DNA from: Acanthaster planci
Taxonomy: Eukaryota; Echinodermata; Asteroidea; Valvatida; Acanthasteridae
Assembly: GCF_001949145.1 (NCBI RefSeq)
Contig: NW_019091639.1
Location: 69,713 to 97,813, forward strand
Reading direction: 5' to 3'
DNA length: 28,101 bases
How positions within the stretch are numbered: the stretch's first letter is position 1; each line of letters starts with the position of its first letter. The position numbers and the translations under genes are program-made. This document shows positions 12,201 through 21,200 of this stretch, piece after piece. The notes below the pieces were generated by a model, which did not search any database, was not told the origin of the DNA, and worked only from the letters and a program-made list of their open reading frames with translations.

Positions 12201-15200
12201 TGCCTGCAAGGCATGTAGTAAAGTGAAACTCATCAAAATATGCCATAGGATGTCAGGCAAGTCTTGAACATGTGCACTGCTTGCAATGTACACGTACATG
12301 TAGAGTACCGGTAGGCCTGCTAAATACACGTATACATGTACAGAGCAGTTTTACTGCGCAATGTAGAACTGTCGCCTGACAAGATCTTCAAAAGTGCACA
12401 TAACATGTACATGTACATGTATGTTGGGTAGCCAATGACACAAGTGCATGTTGGTTAATGTACCGGTACACGGATGTCACATCATACATGTACCAGTCTT
12501 GTACTAGAGCTTAAGCTGACATTTAACTGAGTGGGAGTCTGATGAGAACAGCAAGCAGCAATTACTGGCAAATCGTCTTGCCTTAAAGGCTGTTTACTTG
12601 AGCAGTGTGCATGTGTTAAAAGTGAAAGTTTATAAATGTAACTTGAGAATGCCTACCTTTGTTTTGTGATAGAAACTGAGAGTTTTAGATTCATTGCCGG
12701 TTAATTTCACACATTTGATACTATACATGTTTATGTCTGAATGTATACATTAAAGATAAGCCCTACCGGTGCTTAGCTATGATTACAGTACTGCAGTCTC
12801 ATTAAGGCAAGAGAGTCTTAAAATGAAAGTTGACATCTTAGCATGCCATTAATAGAGACACGCCCTAATGATAACAGTTACTGCCTGTACATGCAGGATG
12901 CATGTACAGGAAATTATACCAAACCCCAGATGACAAGTCAGGGTTCCTTCAACCTTCATCTACGTACATGTACATGTATGTACATGTACATGTACATGTA
13001 CATGTACTGTAAATATGCACCAGTGCATACCGTACATGTACATCTCAGTAGTCAAAATTCAATTCTGCTGATGTAAGGGTAACATGTTGGTCGTGTGTTC
13101 AGTCCATCTGTGCAAGTTCCCTCTGGAAACTGTCATTTTCTTTTCTTACAATGTACCTCTCAAATTTGAACTTTCTAGCATTCTGCAGGTCTGTGAGCCA
13201 CAGCCACCAACACTGAGAGACTCGTGATTTATATTGTTTAATGTTTAAGAGATTCATTAAGGTCGTGAACAGCTACACCCAGTTTTGCATAGGCAGTCAT
13301 TAAGAGCTCTGTTAAGAGTGCTCACTTTGTGGCTTATAACATGGCCATCTATACATAGCACCTGTATCATTGCTTGTCTTCAAATGATTGCAAGACACAA
13401 ATTGTCTCCAAATTTCACAAGAACTACTGCTTCCCAATGATCCAAACCCTTTATCTGGAGTGATTCTACTCTGCCCATTTGAGAATATCCTCAGGGACAT
13501 CTTCATGGCCTCCCCTCCCCTATGATTCAATTTAATGGACCTATAAGTACACTAGAAGACCACTCCACACACAGCTCTTCTGGCTGATATGAAAATAACT
13601 GGGCAGCAGCTTAGAGCTAGTGCTTATCAGTGGTCAGCAGAGATTAAAGTTCTTATACTTGTAGTTTGACAGGAACGAGGGTTTTGCACTTTGGTCTTTG
13701 CTGTGACCTGCTTTTCAGGGAAACTGTATAATAGAAAGGAGGGCACATGGGAAATTCCCCTGGATTTAATGTTATCACTCCCGATTTATTTCTAGATTGC
13801 TTGAACGTATAAGACTTGATATGACATGTAATTACAAGTACGTATCGTCTAGTGATCGGGCAGCCAAAGTCCCCACACCCTAACAACCAAATAGTACTAA
13901 TAGCTTGAATTTACACATGGTATCCATGTCATCTAAAAAACAGATGATTTTTCAATGGGCCATCTTACAATGTTAAAATAGTCAAAAACTAATATGCAAC
14001 TAGATTAAATTATAATAAAGCATACCGAACATTACCTATAAAAATATTCCAATATGTATGCACTTTTAGGAACAATGACACCACGGGAGTATTGTATCAC
14101 AATGTAACACAGAAGGACTGGATAAATCAAAACAAATAACAGTGTAATAGAAAAAAAAACAAGGGAACGTGGAAACCCCCCCCCAACTCTAAGAAACCCT
14201 GCTGTCAACACTCAAGGAAAACCAACCTCAGGAATGTATTCAAGATTTGCATCTGAACAGGTACCAGTGTATATCCATCTGAAAATTATGGTCGATGGCG
14301 AACGAATCACATGTGTATAGATTTTGTTTTACCCACTGGAGGAGACTCTGCTTAAATGCTTCAACATCCCTAATGGCCTTTAACTCCACACCCAACTTGT
14401 TCCAAATTGTAGCACCCCTGTACATTTATACATGTACAAATACATGTAAATCAGCCTCATTTTAAAACACCCCAACTGTTATACTTACATGTACATACAG
14501 GCCCTACATACAAACCCAGTTTATGCTCTACAGGAACAAAAATGTTGGATGGATCCGTCTCTCATGAAGAAGTCTATTTGGGAATGCTTGCAAGAGACAA
14601 TCTCCCCCCCCCCAAAAAAAAAGTATACTTCAGTTGCAGTAAATATAAAAATTAAAACTAAACAAACAAAATGGCATCAATAAATCTACAATGGAACATT
14701 TGGACTAGTACATGTAGCAACAATATAAAAACATGCATGATTATGGTACATGTACATGTAGCAACAATATAAAAACATGCATGATTATGGTACATGTACA
14801 TGTAGCAACAATATAAAAACATGCATGATTATGGTACATGTACATGTAGCAACAATATAAAAACATGCCTGATTATGGTACATGTTCAGTGTGGTACATG
14901 TACCGGTACACTGTTCTTGTGTGACCATCTGATTCAACATTTTTTTATTCATGTCAACAGGAAGTGTTGCCTGTTCTATGTGTTACAGCCAAGATATCTG
15001 TTGGCTATTTTTCCTTCCTGTATTGAACCCAATGTTCAAATTTCAAAAAAACACATGAAAGAGTTTAGTAACAGAGGCACGAAAGAACCTCCAGGAACAA
15101 ACACTGTTATGAAGGTGTACTTTAGACTATTCAAGGTACATGTACATTGTAGGGACAGGAAGTCACAAACCATGAAAACATAGCAACATCAACACATCGG

Positions 15201-18200
15201 GGCTCAGCAGAGGTTTGTGACGCCAACACCGGCTGTGAAGGTTAATTAACTACTTTTCTTCTTCCGTTTCCAGATCTGAATGGAATACTCTTCCTATTCC
15301 CATATCTGGCTGGTTTTGCAACCCAACCTGCAGCCCATTTTACGAGCCTCTCCCCACGGTTCTCATTGGTCCATTAGCGGCTGCCAAATACCAAGTTGCC
15401 CCTGATCAGCTGGTTATTTTTAGACTCCTTTTTTTTCTATCCTCACATTTCAACTACTGTAGATGTAGTGGATAATTGAATGCACACGTGCACGTAAAGC
15501 CCTTGGAGAAGGCTTCATTGTCAAGAGCAAGAAATAATAACACAGAAGTACAAACAAACTGGATGGTACACATCTGGTGAAGATGTCTAAAAAAGGAAAA
15601 CAGACGTCTACAATCAACGGCAATAATTGGGCAATCAATTACTCTAAAGCTATTGCTACATTTATGATGAAAAGAACATCATCTTCTTAACATTTTCCCA
15701 GATATAGTGAATCCAATCAAAGTACATAACAAAGCATAAACTGTAAGACTAAATCAGCTGGTAACCAATCAAAAGCAGTTGTCATCACATGGAAGCTTAG
15801 CTGGTAACCTGATCATGTGTGAACTGAGTCATCTACAGTGTACAGTGGCTCCCTCAACTCAAGTTGGCATTACACTTCCAAATCAATGACTTTGGTAGCA
15901 TAGAAAAACTGCCCTCCGTCAAGAGCGTTCTCTTTCAGAGCTGATTTCCCCTAAATTTCCCCAGAGAGATTTGCCAAGTTTGACTAATTGGTTAGGAATT
16001 GTTCCCCTGTTCGATGGTGTGACCAATCAATGTACTGAGGCAAGAGAGCTGAGGGTTCTGAGTGATTGAGAAGCTGGCTACAAATAGTGGAATTGCTAGT
16101 ACACATCTAGCTGGTATAATAGAGTAGGGCCAATATCCAGAATACTTGGAACAAGGTCCATCTGGGAAAGTACACGTGTGTAAGATCTCTTGCATACACC
16201 CTGTACACAGCTCAATGCTCATGTTAGAGTAATGATTTCCTACTGTATGTACATTTATGGTATATTGCGATAGTATCACAAACATTTACCCATGAAGGAA
16301 ATCAGTGAAATACACAGCTCCTGCATGTAATAGAGATTGGCCCTGGAATGGGATTCGGATGTGGGATTCCAAATCTCCATCTGGATCAAATATGCAAAAT
16401 GAAGTGCAACCTGTGTCAAAGATCCCTCAGTGCAGCGTGTCTATCCTTCTTGATGCTAAACCATCAACAATTACACATGTCCCAAGAATGCTTGGTTTCA
16501 ACCCAGATTGAATTGAGATCAATGTGCAGACATCTCACTGCTTGAGTACACATTCCTGTGCTTGTAATTATGGATAAGCTCCGGTGACTGCATAAACCAT
16601 TCTGTCTTAATACATCTTGGCTGCAAGAAGTAGGTTCCCCTCAATCAACCACCAGCAAAACACTGACAAACTGATTCCACCAACTACTAGAAAGGGATCC
16701 TCCTCCATCTACAGGTACCTTCTAAAACCTATGCTCAAGATGTACATGTACGTATGCACCGAAACATGGGTAATTCCAGAAATTAAGGGTCCAATAGTGT
16801 GACAGTTTCGTGTCCCTATTACATCTGATCTTCGCTATTTGACATGGAAATATCATTGGAATTGATTTCACACATTACTATTTGTTTGGCTGGTGATTTC
16901 CATTAATTCATCACTCTTGGCAATTAGAAAATGTGTTCTGAACTTAGAAAATTTTATGTCAGATGTGACAGGGACACAAAAAACAATGGACCCCTAATTT
17001 CTGGAATTACCCACATACCACAGTGCAGTATGCACATGTACACTTTGCACTGTGACATGCATGTATATGTACATGTACTGGGGTATATACATGTACATGT
17101 AAACACTCTGGCATGTCTGGTGCAAAACTATTACCATCCGCACACAGGTGCACTCCTCTCAACATGTTTGCACAGTCCGTTAGAAGTTGGTTGCAGAAAA
17201 TTGAGTCCACTGAAGTGCAGGACATATTTTGCATTTTACATGTACATGTACATGTATCTCTTCCATGCATGCGTTGATTAATTGAAACTTAATTCACTTT
17301 CAAGCTGACTACAGTACTTGTAATCAACTTGGAAATTTCTCTCACTGAAAAAATAGACTCAAGTTTGATTGATTTAGAAACAAATTACAAAAATAAACAG
17401 TACAGAGCAAAAGAGCCAAACGAACCAATTCTAAATAAGCACACACTTACATGTACACTGAGGCCATCACAGTCCCATAAAGTAGCCTAAATTTCAATTG
17501 ACTTGTAGTTACACACTCCAAACTGGTTTACCCTGAAAACCCAACTGTAATAATCTGATGTCTCACGAGACTCTCAAATCACATCCCCCATGTCCATCAG
17601 TTGTCCGTTCACTCAGTCTTATCTCTGACACCATGACTGCCTGGCAGCTTCTAACACCACATCTCTCTCATCAAGTCTTAGATACTTCACAGCCTTCCAG
17701 CAATCTGGACCCACACTGATATGGATTCTTCACAGCCATTCTCACTTTGCAGCGGTCTGAGTTTAGTAATTGAAAAGTGTTGCACACAGGCAAGGCTGGG
17801 CCGGCAGGATTTTGTCAACTTTAGCAAAAAAAAATGCCGGCAAGATGCAGAGTTTGTCCAAAGGAACTTCCACATTGTGTTGGTCTTACACAATACTCCT
17901 ATATATCCTTACACAATACAAGTCCAAATGTATCTTTTTCACAGCCAATTTATTCCAAAGCTTGCAGATGTATTACTCAAGGAGGAATACTTAGGCTGTG
18001 TCCGAAACTGACTTCCAGAGCTACGGCTGGGTCTGTTTGTGCATCTCCACGCATTCCAATGGGGTGAAAACCTAGATGTAGCTCTAGACAAGAGATTCGG
18101 ACGAACACATGTGCACACGTGTACTGAAAAAGTTCACAGTACACTTGTTTCATGAACATATGTACATACATGTGTACATGTAAATGTACATTCATGACCA

Positions 18201-21200
18201 GTGATTCAAAAGAACTGATTCAAACAATAAAGACTGAAAAGGCAGGTAAAGTTTTACATGGGAAATACTGGCATATGCAGGAATTTCATAATACAAGCAC
18301 ATTCTTGTTGACTGACATCGGAAAGTCTTCATTTTATTTGTTTAAAGTCCGTGAACCATGTGTAGTCAAGTTGCAAGCACACAGAACTGTTACTGTAATT
18401 TACGGGAACTGATAAAGTAGCTGTATGATTCTGACATCAACCACTCAATTGCAGTGGCGTTGTCTAGCACCCTCTTTCCCCTAACTACAGACCAACCCAA
18501 GCTGTGTTGTCTACTTTGACAGAGTTTTTCTACTCTGCAATATTTGTCATTGCTACATGTATTCTCTGCTATTCAACCAGCCATCAGCCATCACTTGTCT
18601 GATCTGGTTACCTTTAAGCCTCCCTGCCTCAGCTCAGTAAGCCTGGCCCCTAGAGCAAGCACTCTCATGCAGTCATGGCAATGCTATCAAATGGTTGACA
18701 GATTAGAGGCAGGCTCTCATCTCTGAGGCTACCTGCTTTCAAGCTTACTGACTGGGAGGTGAATTACCCTATACGCAGGGCATTAAATAACCCCAGCAAC
18801 GATGTCATGTCCTACCTATGGCACAAAGACACATTTCAGAAATTGAACAATGCCGTACAGTTTGCAAGGAATATGATTTGTTTCTGAATTCTGTATGGAG
18901 AAACCTTTTGACAAAATTAAATAGTCAAAATGCAAAGCTGGCATTAATAATCTAGACAGACCTGTCTCACCAAAGGCTAATTCAACAGAGCTTCTCAGCA
19001 CAGAATAGGAGGCACATGTACATGTACATTAAATTTGCAAAGCAATATCACCTAATGACATGTAGTTTCATTAAGTGAGTCACTGCATCTCTTTCTGTTT
19101 GGAGGGGGTCTTTTATCGTGGTAGCATTTCATTTTGGTTTCTTTTTTTCTTCAACCGTTTTTGCTTTTTCTTTTGGGGGGGGTGGACTAAGCACATTAGG
19201 ACCTTTGGAAACATTTCATCTCAGTAATTTCTAGGCAATGTGCCCATTCATCTTGCAGCCTTTGTACAGAATTAATGCTTTGCAGTTCTTATCTGCAGAC
19301 GATGCTTCCAGGGTCAGCTGCTTTGTGATCAAATACCCAAAACAAAGAAACTTCCATCTGAGAGCTGCATCAAGCAGTGTACAGCATGACTGTTTGTAAA
19401 TAGCTTGTATGTTCCATGAAATGAGTCCCTCCTCAGCGAATGTGCATGCTCAATAACACAATTTAAACAGGATCAGTGCACCACTTGCTGGAATTTGTTG
19501 CTTCACAAATTCCTTATAGCCCTATCCCACCCAAAATCACCCACATTCAACATCGTTACAACATGTACCAGTATATTAGATGTAGCGTTGCTTCAAATCT
19601 GAACACACCAAATGGGCCTAAATGCCATTCCATTATTAAAACATACTGCTGGATTTGACAGATGAATATTCAAAGAAACATGTCAATGGGCTTAGGCCTG
19701 GACCAATCGAAGTGGCCTTATAATTGCTGGATGCAGCAGCCAACCTACCTTGATTATCCTATCCCCTTTCTGGACCCCTGCTCTGAATGCAGCGCCATCT
19801 AGAGGGCAAAATGAGAAAGGAACTGAGTCAGTGATATGCATCAATGATACTCTGAATAGAATGTAGCATTCCTTCCCTTAATACTCAGCAAGCTAATTTC
19901 AATAGATAGTCAGGCTCCTTGATATACCACCGTGTCCACCATCTTTAGTCTGTTATAATCTCTAACTGGTACCTATGACTACAAACTCTGGTGGCACACT
20001 GGAAGTGTCTCACAAATTTGGAAACTCTCCCTTCAGCTTTGACGCTATCCCCAACTCAAAATTACAAATGACCTGCTACATATTTGGTATAAACAAATGT
20101 TTAGCCATTTATGAAACAGTCTTCAGCTCAAGGCTCTGATTTCACAAAACAGTTCAAACAAGCCCCTAATCACAACCAAGCCATAGCCATTAAGTTATGG
20201 TAATTTCTTACCATCTTTGACACTCTGTATGAAGACTGGATTGTCTCCACTGACAGTTAAGCCATAGCCCCTCTCATCCTTCTGTACAATGACACATCGC
20301 TGGATCAGTTGGGGACCTGTGGATAGTAGACAATGCAGCATGACCAATGTTGGTAGGTGTGGAAGGAAACGTGAGGAATTCTGGGAGGTACAGGTACAAA
20401 GACTTGGGGAGGGGAGTACAAGACATGAGTGTGACACAATCTCAGTGAGGGCATGTACAACGTGCCTGTAACTTTGTCAGTTACAATATACATGTATGTA
20501 CAGTAGCTTGGCTCACTATTCCAAAGCTCTCAGCCCATACATTTTGCAAGGATGTTACATTGTAATACTCTATGCAACAAAGTGATATACAAAATTACAA
20601 CATCTCTACATTGTAAGTGCAAAGTATACAACGTAATGAAGTGATTCAGTGATAAATAACCCACTTCCTGGAAGTTGGCATTCCTCTTATTTTCTCCAGC
20701 ATCCATCAAGGGGGGGGGTTACTTTGTAATGACAGCCACACATGCAGCATGATTGTATTATTTTTCTAAACACAGAAGACCTCTGGGACTTGTGCAATAT
20801 CCTGACACTGTGGGAAGGAGGTTGATCGAAGGCCAAATAGAATTCATATCACAGGACACCGGTTCACTTCACATTGACTTACACCTGTGAGGCAGTCTAG
20901 ATCAGAAAAATTAGATTAAAACCCCTCACAGTTTGGGCAACCATGCCTAGTACACACACTATGTGCTCACCTACAGCATTATGAACAAGGTGAACTATTT
21001 TACTAAAAGGTCTTGAACTTTGTGATCTGCTTTTAAACCTTCCATTTTCAAGAGCATCCAATGCAAGGGGCCGCTTACTGACAGTGGCAACTGGTTCTGA
21101 CAGACTGGCCCTGAAATTACCAACCTTTACAACGAGCATCATGAGGTTTGCTCTCAAACAATCCAGGAAATGTTAAATTATGATTCCTTGCATGATTCCC

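Larger units (their letters stand above)
3501..19748 (-). other. 16.2-kb intron splitting the PDZ coding sequence
   Basis: Bounded by donor GTAGGT after exon C and acceptor ATGCAG before exon D. Apart from the elements listed separately it holds scattered ACATGT microsatellite, poly-C/G runs (near 6500, 9719, 10637, 14178, 14604 and 19175) and many short chance open frames. No conserved exon was recognised on the plus strand. The length is large against the neighbouring introns of 0.4-1.8 kb and leaves room for enhancers or nested transcripts. Confidence 0.85.

Noticed and set aside
17007-17281. Open frames rich in Met, Tyr, His, Val and Cys (MYMYMY, HVHVHV)
   Set aside because: They are translations of the ACATGT microsatellite and recur wherever that repeat occurs in the window.
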